Assembly: GCA_037957365.1 (NCBI GenBank) | Contig: JARHVA010005485.1 | Location: 712,001-776,000 of the forward strand | Reading direction: 5' to 3' | Source: Torreya grandis | Taxonomy: Eukaryota; Streptophyta; Pinopsida; Cupressales; Taxaceae | DNA: 64,000 nucleotides | In this document: in pieces, positions 21,640 to 35,109 of the stretch | Position numbering within the stretch: position 1 is the first letter of the stretch | How the letters are laid out: every line of letters begins with the position of its first letter | The notes under the pieces: generated by a model | Told to the model about the DNA's origin: nothing | Seen by the model: only the letters and a program-made list of their open reading frames with translations | Database searches by the model: none | Program-made: the position numbers and the translations under genes

Positions 21640-22905
21640 ATATGTCTCCATAGTACAGTGACATTGTTTATTACTTGAAAATTTTGAATTATCCTGCTAA
21701 CTTGGATAAAAATCAAAGGAGAACTCTTAAACTTGTATTCCAAAAGTATATCTTGACTAAAAATGGACTGGTATGGAAGAATACAGATGGGGTTCTCCTA
21801 AGGTGTCTGGTAGAGGAAGAAAATGTTGATTTAATTAAATACTTTGATATTGGAGTGTGTGGTGTTCACTTCAAACCTAAATTCACAACTCATAATATTT
21901 TGAGAGATAGTTATTGATGGTCATCACTATTCAAGGATGTTTCTTAAAACTTTAGAAAGTGTGATAAATGTCAGTGTTTTGATGGAAATTTGAAAGCTTA
22001 TGGTTTTCTTCCCTTATAACCTATAATGATTGAAGGCCCATTTAGACAATGGGGAATGGACTTCATTAGGGAGATCATTGATTCATCAAGCAATAGACAT
22101 AGGTGGATATTGGTTGCAATTAATTACTTCATGAAATGGGTTGAAGTAGTCCCTACAAAGAAGGCCACACACTATGTAATTATAGACTTTCTATTGAATT
22201 AGATTATTTATAGATTTGGTGTGCCTATTAAGGTAATAACTGATAATTACATGAGTTTCAAAGCTAAACCTTTAGTATCATTATGCAAATTTATATGGGA
22301 TCACATTGACTTATGCTTCCAATTACAACCGTCAGGGGAATGGGCAAGTAAAATCTAGTAATAAAAACTTGCTCAAAATCATTAGAATAAATTTGGAACC
22401 TAAGAAGAAGTGGGGTGAACATCTAAATTTTTACTTATGCTCTAATACGATTACACCTAAGAGAGATATAGGTAAAATCCATTTTGATCTTGTTTATGGA
22501 GCTCAAGTTAGTTTGCCTATGAATTTGTAGTTGGCAAACTATAATTTCAAGCAATAGCTAGAAGAAGATGAAGAAATTAACCACTATGAAATTAAAATGA
22601 ACTAGGTTATTGAGCTTGATGAAACTATAAGATGAGCTTATGAGAGATACCTCAAGGTCAAGGAAAGACTCAAAAGAATATCCAATAGGAATATCACTCC
22701 TATAAATTTTTATGTAGGATATTTAGTTTTACTTTGGGACATCATGCATGAGGAGAAAGGAAAATATGGAAAATTTGATGCGTTGTGGATAGGCCCTTAT
22801 TCCATTAATTATAGAATTAGGAAACACACCTTCTTGAGAGACCTAGATGGTAAGATACTAAAGCTATCAGTTAATGGTAGACATCTAAAACACTTCCCTG
22901 ATTGA
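21640..22905 (+). pseudogene. Integrase of element 1
   Basis: Zinc-binding part: CRKCDKCQ-like C..C box near 21960-21975. Core: WGMDFIREI (first D), VITDN (second D), then a frame slip near 22300, then GNGQVKSSNKNLLK, where the family has AESSNK, so the third acidic residue E is changed to K. The C-terminal part has LVLLWDIMHEEKGKYGKFD, ALWIGPY, and ends NGRHLKHFPD at about 22903. No chromodomain is seen, in agreement with Tat elements. Confidence 0.8.
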
Positions 22906-23548
22906 GTTCATATTTGTGTACAATAGTGTATATTGTACACTTCTATTATTTTGTTGCCACTTTATGTTGGGCCTTGTTTATACATCTCTTTTGGTATTTT
23001 TGTCATGTGTTCATTCTCAAATCCTCCTGATATGTTTCTATTTTTTTGAAATGTGAGAGTAGCATAACTAGTGCTAAGTTTAGCTTTGATTGATTTTTGC
23101 CATGATCTCCCAAGAATAGAAATATATTATTGTAAAGTAGGATCAATATGAAATAATGTAGAACATGATTTTGGGCCCAGTGTGATTAGTAATGTAATAT
23201 ATCCAATGTAATGTATGGGACCTATAGTTTGATGAGATATTATGTGTCATACCCAATATATTTGAGAAGAGTAATACTACATATGCTAGCTTCTTAGATA
23301 TGTGTAACCACAACATTAATACATTTTTTTCCATCCATAAATGGTTTTATAATGAGAGGATCTATATAATAATAAAGTTACTTTGGGATATCTTGTGTCT
23401 ATATGCCCTTGTTTTATTGGGTCTTCATGGGAGTTTTTTATGAAATTACTAAATTTTAACTTCTTCACCCAAGGGATTGGAACCTAGTCTTATTTTTTGG
23501 GGTTCTTTGCACACCTATAGGAGGTGTGTATCCCTAGGTGAAATCCAG
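22906..23548 (+). other. 3' untranslated region of element 1
   Basis: 640 bp between integrase and the 3' LTR. No domain. No clear polypurine tract stands right before 23549; the nearest purine-rich words are GGAGGTG (23520-23526) and GGTGAAA (23537-23543). Confidence 0.5.
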
Positions 23549-26500
23549 TGTTAGTTCCCAAATCTTCACTAAAAAGATTTTAATTTATTTTTTAGATATG
23601 AGTCCATAAAATCATTTAATTATTTCCCCCAATCATCAAATGTGTACTCATAAAAAAACTCTATTTTTGAAATCCAGTCATGAAAACCCCGCTCTTACAA
23701 TTACTTTGTGAAAATTTGGTTTCTACTATCACTTAAAATTTATATGTTTTAGTGGCATTGCAGGATCCATGATAAAAGTTTAGCCAGGATGAATAAAATA
23801 TGACTAAGTATTTTGAAAATACTAAGTCCAAGTACCCATGTAGTGGTCAAAGGGTAAATACATAACTTTTAAATCAAAACACAAATTTACATATTTATAT
23901 TTTTACAAATTATAGCTAGCCTTCAAATTTATACCAAGGAAATACATGCAAACCATGTGGCATCAAAGGGAGGAGAAAAATATTGTAATGTTTTAAAAAA
24001 CCTCACCATGGGTTTTCAAATCCACATGGAGATAATCCATGATTAAAAAAAAATTAAAATCAAAATGACAAATCAAAGACATGAATGGAATTAAAGCATT
24101 GATGTGGGGGGTTGGCAAAAATCCACAATGGAGTTTTTAGAGTTGAATGCAAGTTTGCAATTTAAAAATTGCATGTGGTTCTTTGAATTTTATAGGAAGG
24201 TATTGGCCCACATGAAAGGAACTCAATGGAACTTTCATAACAAAATATAGATTTATAATTGTAACTTGCAAACTGCATGCCCAGTTCTAAAACTCGATGG
24301 AGAAATGAGGTAAAAAATATAGGTTTGAAATTTACAATGTGAAAATTGCATCTAGAACTCCCAAAACTATAGCTCAAAGTCTAAGGGAAAGTTTTGATGT
24401 GCAAGACAAGAATAAAGTCATCCCATGTAGAGGTTAGTATAGGAGGTTTTTCAAATTTGCCACATAAATATTTCTACTCATTCCAAAAGAGTACAACCTA
24501 TCCACTTGGAGGGTTAAATAATAAAACATGGTTTTCAAAAAGGAATGGAAATAGGAATCAACAAGGAAAGATGTGGGCCCATGTAGAATATCAGTAGATT
24601 TTTCAATGTCAAATACAAATTTGACTCAATTACAAGTGACATTTGAAATGTTCACATAATTTTAAGGTAAAGTGTAACTTTACATTAGTTAGAAACTTGT
24701 AATTTGCATGTTGATCTCCCAATCCCATAGGAGTGGATGATGGAGATATAGGTAGAAAAAACAAATATGAAATGTGAAGTCTCAAATCACAATTTGTAAA
24801 TTTAATTTTAGACTCCCAAACATGTCGATCATGAAGGTCAAAAAACCATTGAAAATAAAAAGGGCATGTGTCAAAATTCTGAGTAATGATGACTTGAAAG
24901 AAGAAAATGCCAGGTTTAGTTTTTGTCCCTCTCTACATTATTAAATATCAATGTTGATGCCTTTGTAGATGGATCAATTTCATGGAAGAGGTAAAAAGAA
25001 ATGAGGATATTTGGAGAAACCATGTAAGGGCTAAGGAACTTGCTAGAAGTAATGACTATTGACAGAAAGCATGCTAGAATTGAACATGACATTGAATAGA
25101 ACAACACTGGGAATCTTTGCCACCATATATCAAAGTGTAGGAGATATTGGATAATTATTATTTTCTATGTAGTCTATTTCCTTGTAATGACATTGTTGAC
25201 TTTATCTGTTTCTTTTCCTAAACTTAAGCCTCCTTGAAATGGAAAAGTAGTTGATTATGGTGCATCAATAGGGAAAATTGATGTTTTCTTCCTCTCACTT
25301 TACATTATTACACTAGGAAATAGTGGTATTAAGCCTTGTGTATCATCATTTGGGGATGACCAATTTTATGAGACTGACGAGGTATAAGAATAGAAAAAAT
25401 CCATTTTCAACTAGTTTTATTTTTCAATAAACATTACTGCTCTCATAGCTTTTAGTGTTCTTGTTTGGAGCCAAGTGAATGTTGGCTAGGGATTAAGATT
25501 TGGAATGATTTTTTTGTCCATGTGTATATCAATCTATATTTTTTTAATAGATACCCCTTTATACCAACATCACAAACTTGGGGGAATTCTCTTGACTCAA
25601 ATAACATAGGAGATAGTTGCATCATTTAGGAAATGGCATGAGTAGGTTCCTGATGATAAGTTTTTACCATATGAATTTAAAATTAAGGAATCCATAATTT
25701 AATGAAGAAAGAAACTTGAGCATAAAAATTCATCAATATTCTTTGATAGAGCTACAATAGATACATAAAATGATAAAATGTACTCTAGAGGGAGATACAC
25801 AACGAAAAAGTAATTTTTAGAAATTGCAAGTTATAAAATGCAGTCCATATCTCCAAGGCCCATAGAGGAAATTTCAACACAAAAGGAAAATTTTCATATT
25901 TTCAACTTGTAAGATTCAATCCAATGTTCACCACCCATCAATCAATGCAAGATGAAGGAGTCAAACATCTAAAGGTAAAAGTGGAAATTTCTAAGCCAAA
26001 TGTAACTTTGCAAGTTACAATTTGTAAATTTCATTTGAATTTCCCAAGTCCATAACAAAAAATTTAGGTAGAACTAAAACATCATATTTCAAGTTGAAAA
26101 ATTACAAATTAAAATGTGAATTAAACCTCTAGATTTACACCAACTTGCAAAGTTACACCTAGGGTCCAAAATCCCACCAGGCTAAAAATTACAAATTTGC
26201 AAAAGGGTTCCAAAGTCCCACATAAGCCAAAAAGGGATAAAAATATGCCATTTAACTTTATTGAGTTTGGAGGAAAACCTAAAATTCAAAATAGGAAAAG
26301 GAAGCATGAGAAATTTAACTCGAAAGGCAAAAATATAAAACTAAGCTAAGAGTTGCATTTTCAAAATTTGACCTCCATGGAAGAAATTTGATGCAGGGGT
26401 TGTGAGACCAAGGTGGGCCATTACAAGGATATTTTTAAAATATCCATGGATCATATATTGATTTCATCATAGTTGGATAAATATGATTTAATCATTACAA

Positions 26501-28082
26501 ATACATGGACATTATTTGGCATGCACAAGGAAGAGGACAATTATCCACAAGATTCCAGCTAGGCAAATTATTAGTGGAAGGCAATGTAAATCAGTTACAC
26601 ATGAAGATAGAGAGTTTATTTTGATCCCAATGGAATATTCTCCCTCAAACTCAAGTGTAATGAATTTCCATTCAAGGATATCAAGCATTTACTATCAAAC
26701 TTCATAATGACATGGTCAAGAAGTTACCAAAATGATTTCCTTGTAAGGGCATGAGCTTCTAGGCATGATCATGAACATTTTCCAACTAGATCATATCCCT
26801 AAAATATTTGGGGATAAGAAATTTGTATAATTAAATGGGGTATGTCTTATATATAAGGTTGTTATTACTTTTTTTAGGTATTAAGGTCATCAACTTCCTA
26901 AGATATGTTGTGTGTTTTTTTATTTTTTTGATAATGTGGTTGCATCTGTATAACCATTAGCAAACATTAAGAGCATAATATAAATGTCTCCCCTATTTCA
27001 AAACAAACTCACCATGATTTTCCCCATGTTGACATTTTGAAAATGATGTATGTAATATTTTTTTTAGTTAATGTAAAATATCTATGATTTCTATTTTATC
27101 TTGTCAATGAAATGCAATAATATATTCTTCATGCTCTATTGATTGGTTATTTAGTTTTTATGTTTATCAATGGCAATTGTTTTAGGCATAGATCCAAGTT
27201 GTAAATTCCTTTTTGCATTGTGATTTGAGAATATGTTGGTGATAAAATTTTAAGTACATCCTAGGTTTATGGATTTGATAGGAGAAAGTGATTGAATATC
27301 TACTTGTAGTGTATGTTATAGGGTTTCAAAGATCATTTGAATACTTGGATGCATTGGCACCAAATAATGCAAAGCATTCCTGATAATTTCCTTGCCTTGT
27401 TTACTAATATTTTACATCTTTAAATGAATTATAGCATGCTTGTTAAAGGAATTCATATTATTTTACATCCATAATGCCACTCTTTAATATACCTAGCTCA
27501 TCTTACCTACCCTATCCTATAAATAATAAACCCTATCAACTATTCTGAGAGTTATTTGTCTACAGATGCATCAATATTACAACTCTTAAATGTATTTGTG
27601 TTTTAGTCTTTAAATACCAACATTGAAATCTTCCATTTTGCCCTTATTATATTAGAAGTTTATTTATAAATGAAGGTTGCAATCATATTACTATCTATCT
27701 TTAGTAGCTTGTGTCTGGTTTAGATCATTTTGCCTAGGCTGTGTGACAAATCTTCTTGAGTGGACTAAGCAAGCTTGGTTATGCCCTGGTTAGATTTGTG
27801 TTTGTGTGTTCCAATAATCCCCATGGAGATTGAACTATAGTATCCCTCCATGTGAGCAAGCTACCCCATAGATCCTCTCACCTTGGTTTAGGTAGAACTA
27901 GAAGTATCAGGGAGATAACCATACCCTATGTTAGTGTCTTCTAGTCATCATATGTGTTCAGTCCATCTTGATGTTAAACCCTTACCTAGTTATAATGACA
28001 TAATTCTAGGTTTATCATCCATGCGTTCCATACTACACAAGTGAAAGGATAAGTGAAATAGGTATATAACTAGGAAACAAAA
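23549..28082 (+). repeat. 3' LTR of element 1 (about 4.53 kb)
   Basis: Direct repeat of 2163-6726, beginning TGTTAGTTCCCAAAT. Ends near GGAAACAAAA. Short ORFs inside it (24162-24377 -, 24394-24597 +, 24916-25107 -, 26516-26707 +) have no domains. Confidence 0.85.
25139..25778 (+). pseudogene. NPF transporter fragment, copy in 3' LTR
   Basis: Same segment as 3782-4428, here in one frame throughout: RRYWIIIIF, FPKLKPP, GIKPCVSSFG (exact family motif), YFSINITALIAFSVLVW, LYQHHKLGG, IVASFRKWHE, KKLEHKNSSIFFDRATI. Stops near 25202, at 25385 and later. Three stops (25385 and those before EIVASF and VPDD) are also in the 5' copy. The fragment was therefore probably already broken when this element inserted. 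Other stops are private to one copy and arose afterwards. Confidence 0.88.
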
Positions 28083-30519
28083 GGTTGAAATAGATTGACA
28101 TGACTATTTTCCTGGGTAAATTCATGTATTTTCACATAAAAAAATAAAATATAATTTCTCATTGTCTAATCAAATTGAATCAATTATAAACATTATAAAT
28201 TGAAACTATAGTCTCTAAAAAATCAAAATTTGATAGTGACAGTGAATAAGTTATACTTTCACCTATGATCCCTTCTACCTTTTAGTGATACATGGGCACC
28301 ATGAGCTATATTGAGCTTTGTACCATGAAAAAATGTCTTCCTAAAAGAAATGGTACAATTATGAATAGATTTCATGTTGAAACATGTGCCTTAGCTATTA
28401 ACAAAATGTCTACCAAAAAATATGTATTTCTTACTAGATTTTTTTCTTGAGGTTGCCTTGAAATGTTAAATAGATTGATCTCATGGAATATTCAGTAACA
28501 TTTTAAAAAAAAATTATAGGTTTTATGTTTTAAGGTAAAGATGTGAAACTATAGGTTTCTATGATTCAAAGATATTTTTTAAGGAAAATACAATTAAGTT
28601 ATAGTCACAATAATTTTCTTACCCTTTAAAATAGATATGTGTTTTTTCTTAAATGAAACAATAAGGAGATGATGAAACTTATAAAATGAAAACTTTTAAA
28701 TGAAGTTAACTAGCTATAAAACTTACTTAGATGTGATAATTTTTATAGGTTAACAATCGTAAGTTTTCTCATTCAAGAAATATTTTTTGTTGTTATGTGT
28801 TTATGTCATTATATTCTTGTTACTTTACAATATTATGCCATGATTTGAGACCAGTGGATTTAAATTCACCGCTCTTTTGGGTTAAGTCTATGAGCTTCAC
28901 TGGTAAGGTTTAAAGTGGGTGAATTCATATTTTTTTGGCCAAATTTTTATTTTGTCGAGCTATTATTTATCTGACATTATACTAATGAAATGTTAGGTGA
29001 ATTTGTTATTTTACATACTAGTAGCTTTTGGTATTATTGAGGGCTCATTGTTATGGTTTTTTAATAGACAATAATGTATCCCAGAAAGAGACATTGTACT
29101 AGTTTCTAAATCCATAAATAATGTCATTTTTGATATGTTGGTAACTTGTTGACCTAAAAAGATAGGCTTGACATATTCAACAAGTAGAAGACATGGAATA
29201 AGTCTATGGTAAATTGGCTAAAAATGAAGAGATAGCATTTGTATTGTATTTGTCAAGCCTCCTAAATCATGAAAAAGATATGCTTTCTCATTGATAGATA
29301 AAATATTTCATATTCAACATGTTTAGGAAAACATTTATCACAAAAAATTAACAAAAAACACACACATTTGTGATAAAAATTAAAATCATAGAATTTTTAT
29401 GATAACTACATATGTGTTTGTAAAGTAAGTGGTCAGGTATTCCCTCTTACACTAGTAAAGCAATAGGCTATCAAGGGATTGTGTGTAGGAGGGTTGAGGC
29501 AGACTCTACCCAACCCTATACTCTGAAATGAAGAAGACCAGGATGCCATGATCCATCCATCACCTTTTGACTGCTCATTTTCCTTTGTTTTGCCATTTTA
29601 TAGCCCTCCAAGAGATAACATGGATAATAATTAATTTATAAACAATGCATTATTTTTAGGCTATTTTCTTAGATCATTTATTTATATGGCATAGAAAAAT
29701 GTCCTAAATTGTCTTTTAGATGATAGGGAAAATATTATTATTGCTAATCCATGTAGGACTAGGAGAGGCCATTTGATAGTTTACTCAAATCCTAATATGC
29801 CATCTTTTGGTAGAGTTGGTTCCAATGGGAAGAACCTCGAGCCCCTAATATTTCTAGTCATGACAAGGTCCAGATCAAATGATCTTAATGTCAAAATTTT
29901 ATTAGGGTGTCAAACCTTAGGAACCCAATAAAAACTACATGGGGATAGAGGGAGGAGGACTCATGTTAGGAGATTAGATTTAAAAGTGGTTAATTTTGGA
30001 ACTAATCATTTACAATCACATGGCCTTAAGGATAAAGTGTGGGTGTCATTTTGAGAGATGGCAAAGAATAGGGTGGTAGATTTTTATTCAGCCATGGAGT
30101 GACATGTAGTCCCATGTGTCAATCTGGTGTCTCAATTATGATAGAACCAAATATACCCTAGTATAAATCTCAAAATGTCACATGACACGATTGAAGGTCT
30201 ATACAAGTAGGTTCAAGAGTGTTATTGGAGGATGCCACATGTCAAGGTGACATTTAGGACTCGAGGTGAATGAATACTTACCAAGTGGTAGTTGTATTTG
30301 TGATCCAAAAATTGAGTGGATGATGACTAGATAAATTAGTTAACATGGGGAATATTTAGTCAAGTAGAGTGAGGCCAAACCAATAAGGTACTACCACATA
30401 TACCAATTATAAGGTTGCCTCATCACTATCAGATCCAAACAATTTCAAGAATAGATTATTCTTTCAAGACCAATAATCTTTGTGAGCCTTTTTATTATTA
30501 AAGCACTTTTTTCATTTAA
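28083..30519. other. Unassigned AT-rich DNA
   Basis: No LTR pair, no domain and no long ORF. A fairly open + frame at about 29692-29938 (82 codons, words such as NPCRTRRGHLIVYSNPNMP) has no family I recognise. It is probably more old transposon sequence. Confidence 0.4.
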
Positions 30520-30606
30520 ATATTATATAATATAATTTATAATTTAATAATATATATTTATATAATATATTACATAATATATATATATTATAATATAATA
30601 TTTTTT
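30520..30606. repeat. (TA)n-rich low-complexity tract
   Basis: Nearly pure A/T, built on ATATAATATATAT words, directly beyond the 3' end of the LINE. A similar tract lies at 41585-41640 beyond the other end. Confidence 0.7.
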
Positions 30607-30715
30607 AAAGAAGGGTAAAAACTTTATTGAAAATCAGAAAAGAACATTACAAAACATCAAAGGGCCAAGGCCCTAGGAATCCATAGGAAACCATCAAACC
30701 AAGCTTAAAACAACA

Positions 30716-33700
30716 TTATCCTTCACCAATACCATTCCTATCCTCAACAAGAACCCTCTCTAAGACATGTCAGAGCTCATGGGGAACCTGCTCCCACTCA
30801 TCAATCTTCCAGCCATCTAAATGCTTAGAGGCCCCCTTAGCCAAACAATTTGCTACCCTATTCCACTCCCTTGGGATATGGACAAAGGATATCATCTCCA
30901 TTAAATAACTTATCTACAAAATCTGGTGCACTATCATAGCCACCTGCCAACTAGCATTAGAGACCTTATATTTATTCAGTAAGTTAATCAAAACCTATGA
31001 GTCAGACTCATAGATAACCTTACACCATCCCAAAGCATAAGCCCTCTCCAAAGCATAGAGGATCACCAAACCTTCCATAATTTTGTTAGTCTACATTCCT
31101 TCATGAATAGAAAATAAAAAACCATCGATCCTGAAAAATCCCTGCCCACCCCACCAATCCCAGCAGGGCCAGGATTGCTCATTAAAGAACCATCAGTATT
31201 GAGCTTCAGAATGCTAGCTGGAAGGGGTAGCCAACTCCCCACCCTTAGAAATTTCTTACTCACCCACCTTCCTCTCCTAACACAAGCAGAAGCTAGAGAC
31301 AACCCCTAAATACTCAATCTATCCACTAACTCAACATCCCCTTTCTCCAAAGGAAACACCATATCACACTTAGCTTCCACCGTCTCCCGAATCATACCCC
31401 TAATTTTGTGCCAAACTTGTTGAATCAACAACTTCTCTCCTCAAAATATTCTTCAATTTCATTCCAACCAAATCTACCAAAGTATGAAAGAAGGCCCAAC
31501 ATACCACACATCTTGTAAAAAAGAAGTCATAGGAGGTCTACCCAGAATATTCCAAAAATCCTCTAGGGAGGACGCATGAACATAGGGTATTTTCCACACA
31601 TCCCACTAACAATTCCAAAGCTTCAGAGTCATGAGACAATGGAAAAACAAGTGAGAGGAGTCCTCCTCTCCACATCCACATAGAACACACATAGAAGTAC
31701 CCTGAAAACCTCACTTTTGAATCTTATCCCATGTCAAGCTCATATTCCAAGCCAAAGTCCAAATAAAGTAGTTACACTTTGGCCAAGAGAGCTTATTCCA
31801 CCCTTTCTTCCACCAGTGCACCTCCACTCCATCCAGTTGGTGAGATAACAAAACTTGATATCAGATGCAAAAGTATAGACATCCTTAGGATTAGGAGACC
31901 AGGAAAGAACATCCCCTTCTTAAAGGGAGATACAACATCTATGAGAAAGGATACTATGAAGCTCAGCATACTCCTCCTCCCTATCAATAATAGGCCACTC
32001 ATCAAGTTTCTTCCATCTCGCCACCACTAGCTGCCCATGAGATGAAAAGGACTTGAAGTCACTCACCCTTGACCATACTACCTCATAGAACCTTTGGCTC
32101 AGAGTTATCAAATTAGGGAATTGAGAAACAATGGGAGGAAAGCCATCCCAATAATCAGACCAAAAATGAGCTTTTCTCCCTCTTTTACAAATCCAAAATA
32201 AGCCATCCTTAATTAGAGCAGCCCCTTTCTTGAGTGTACTCCAAATCACTGAGCCTTTCCCCACTAGGGGATAATGAGGAATATCAATATTAGGGATCCC
32301 CAAGAAGTATTTTTGTGTTAATACCCTAGCTCAAATTCCATCCTGCTCCACACACCACCGCCAATATAATTTGGCAACTAGCACCATCTTTGACAATAAA
32401 GACTACCTTAACCCAAGGCCACCAAGCTACTTCGGGCTACAAACAATGTCCCATCTAACAAGGCTCCATTTAGAGAACAATAAGGTACCAACCCATAAAA
32501 ATTATCTTGCTAAGGAATCTAATTCCTTAACAAAGCCCAAAGGGGCCACCTGAATCATACATCTATAAATGGGGAGAGCCTACACCATAAACTTGAGCAG
32601 TTGAACATGACCTGTAAAGGACAACCATCAATGGGTCCAATGATTAATTTTCACACAAAATTTATCTAGAATATTCTACTAAGACTCCTTGGGAAGTCTT
32701 CCAATAGAGATGGGAATACCAAGATAGGTCAAAGGGAGAACCCCAGTCTAAAATCACAAGATATGAGAAATTCTCCTTTGAATGGAACTTGGAGTATTGA
32801 AAAAAAATATGGAAGACTTATCTTCATTAATCAATTAGCCCAAGGCTACAAGATAAACATCTAACACCTTGTGTATATTTGAAGCTTCCCTAATTGTATG
32901 CATACCCATCAAAGCAATGTCATCCACAAACTGTAAGTGAGACTATAGAGGTAAACCACCTCCCCACCCCCACCCTTGAATGAGACCTAACTCCACATTC
33001 CTTCTTATTAAGCATCCTAGACCCTTAACAAGAAGAAACAAGTAAGGAGAAAGGGGGTCACCCTACTGCAAACCTCAAGAGGCACCAAAAAGCTCAAAGT
33101 ACTCACCATTTATTAACACAAAGAAGGATACCAAAGTAACATAACTCATAACCCAATAAATCCACTCATCCCCAAAACCAAAAGCACCAAGAACCTTCTA
33201 AAGGAAGGACCATCATACGTGGTCATAAGCCTTAGCCATATTAAGCTTGATGAACATTGCCTTATATTTAGAGCTGGCCATAGAGTGAATGGTTTTAATT
33301 TCGATAACAATCCCATCCAAAATCTGACGTCCCTCCACAAAACCACTTTGTTCCTCTAAAATCAACACTTTAATCAACTTTTTCAACCTATCAAAAATCA
33401 ACTTAGAGATAATTTTATAAATTACATTGCAAAAAGAGATAGGCCAAAACTGACTTAACTTATCTACCCCCTCGCACTTTAGGATGAGAGCTAGGAAGGT
33501 AGAATTTAGGGCCCATAACATCTATTTATTCTTATGAGACTCCGAAACAACTACCAAAAAGTCCAACTTGATATTCTCCCAAAATTCTTAAAAGAACTCA
33601 TTCGAGAAACCACTAGGGCTAGGAGCTTTCCCCCTCTTCATTTGAAACACAATCCCTCTAGCTCCTCAATCGAGATATTACTCATAAGTTACTCATTCAT

Positions 33701-35011
33701 CTCCCTAGAAACCAAAGAAGGGATACAAGAAAAGACCTAAGCTTCCTCATCAGAACCCCCTTATGAGTCCTCTCTGAATAATGAAGTAAAATATTGCTTA
33801 GCTTCTCACGTAATTTCATGGAAAGAAGAAAGAGTTTCACCCTTGTCATTCACCAGAGCAGAAATAAAATTGCCATGTCTCCTAGCTTTCACTGAGTTGA
33901 AGAAAAATTTAGTATTTTTATCCCCTTCTTGAAGCCACTCAAATCAGGCCTTTTGTTTCCAAAAAACCTCCTCTCGTAGCTCACACTCTTCCAGTGCTTT
34001 CAAAGCCCTAGTCTCTTCCCGCAATAGGTCCTCATTCATTCCATCTTCTCTAATCAACCTCTTAATACCATCTAACTCAGCCTAGGTAGCAATCTTATCA
34101 TGAAAAATGTTTCCAAAGCATTGTTGATTCCAACATTTAAGTTGATACTTGACAAATTGAAGTAACTTAGTGAAAGTATACATTTTTGTACCATAAGCAG
34201 GTCTACCATACCTCCACCACTCAGCAATATAGTCATTGAGAGAGGAGTCATGCAACCACATAAGCTAGAAATTGAAATTAGGAGATAGAGGAACATGAGC
34301 TAAAGAAATAGCTAGCTTGATAGGCCAATGATCTAAACCCCTCTAATCTAAAATTTTTGAGCTAGAACACCATAACCCACCAACCCAATAGCAAGAAACT
34401 AGAAAGTGGTAAAGTCATTCTGCAATGCAGTTATTCCCAATCCTCTGATTATTCCAAGTAAACAGGCCATTAGTGGGCTTGATATTCACAAGATTTAAAG
34501 CTAATATATTATCTTAAAGTAGCAATGCAGAAGGCTCAATCCTCACAATACCACCTTGCTTCTTAGCCAACATAGAAATATTATTGAAGTCCCCAACCAT
34601 TATCCACAGATGGAAAGGAACCATGCTTTAGACAAATTGAATATGGGACCACAAAAGTTGTTTACCTTGAAGATTAGTAGGTGCATAGATATTGGAGAAG
34701 AGAACAAACTCCTCTATCTCAAAACAAGATGAAATCATAGAGATAGAAGACTAAAAGGATAACCACCAAAGAGGGCAGATCTTTCAAGGATTCCATAAAC
34801 ATGCCAATCCCCCTGCCGACCCTTGATCACCAATGCACTAGCACTCTCCACTCCCCCATATCTTAGGCATTAAACCAAACATACACTCCATTGATAACTT
34901 AGTCTCTTGTAGGAAAAGAACATATGGAGATTGACTTCTAACCAAATCATGAACAACTTTTTGTCGAGGGCCACTGTTCAAGCCCCTTACATTGTAGGAT
35001 AGAATGATCAT
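30716..35011 (-). pseudogene. LINE ORF2: endonuclease, RT, RNase H
   Basis: About 1430 codons from the ATG at 35011 to the TAA at 30716. Endonuclease (34.3-35.0 kb): MIILSYNVRGLNSGPRQK, FLQETKLS, MVGDFNNI, LDHWPI. RT (about 33.6-32.6 kb): FWPISFCNVIYKIISKLIFD, EEQSGFVEGRQILDG, and the catalytic FVDD box at 32919-32930. Then zf-RVT (CVLCGCGEEDSSHLFF-like, about 31.65-31.7 kb). RNase H (31.22-30.8 kb): LKLNTDGSLMSNPGPAGIGG, with the first D and the GNPG-type loop. Several stops and shifts break the frame. It would nick DNA and copy its own RNA into it (target-primed reverse transcription). The largest still-open piece is 33213-33521. Confidence 0.88.
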
Positions 35012-35109
35012 TTCAAGGGGGTCAAAAAATGAGAATCAAGAGTCTTAATAGACCCTGATTCTACCAAAGTTTCTCGTATTAATTTAACCTTTTCTAAATC
35101 CTTTTTTTT

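Larger units (their letters stand above)
2163..28082 (+). mobile_element. Element 1: giant Tat-lineage Ty3/gypsy retrotransposon
   Basis: Two long direct repeats (2163-6726 and 23549-28082) flank a primer-binding site, gag, protease, archaeal-type RNase H, RT, RNase H and integrase, all on + and all full of stops. The LTRs begin TGTTAG; the 5' copy ends CCAACA. Without the nested element A the element is about 16.6 kb. The flanks read GGATG before and GGTTG after, a possible 5-bp target duplication with one mismatch. A second RNase H plus a tRNA-Asp-type primer-binding site indicates the Tat branch of Ty3/gypsy. It is dead: every domain has stops. The 3' limit is good to about 10 bp. Confidence 0.85.

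Noticed and set aside
31779..32553. + strand ORFs over the LINE
   Set aside because: Antisense to ORF2 zf-RVT and RT regions, which are recognisable on minus.
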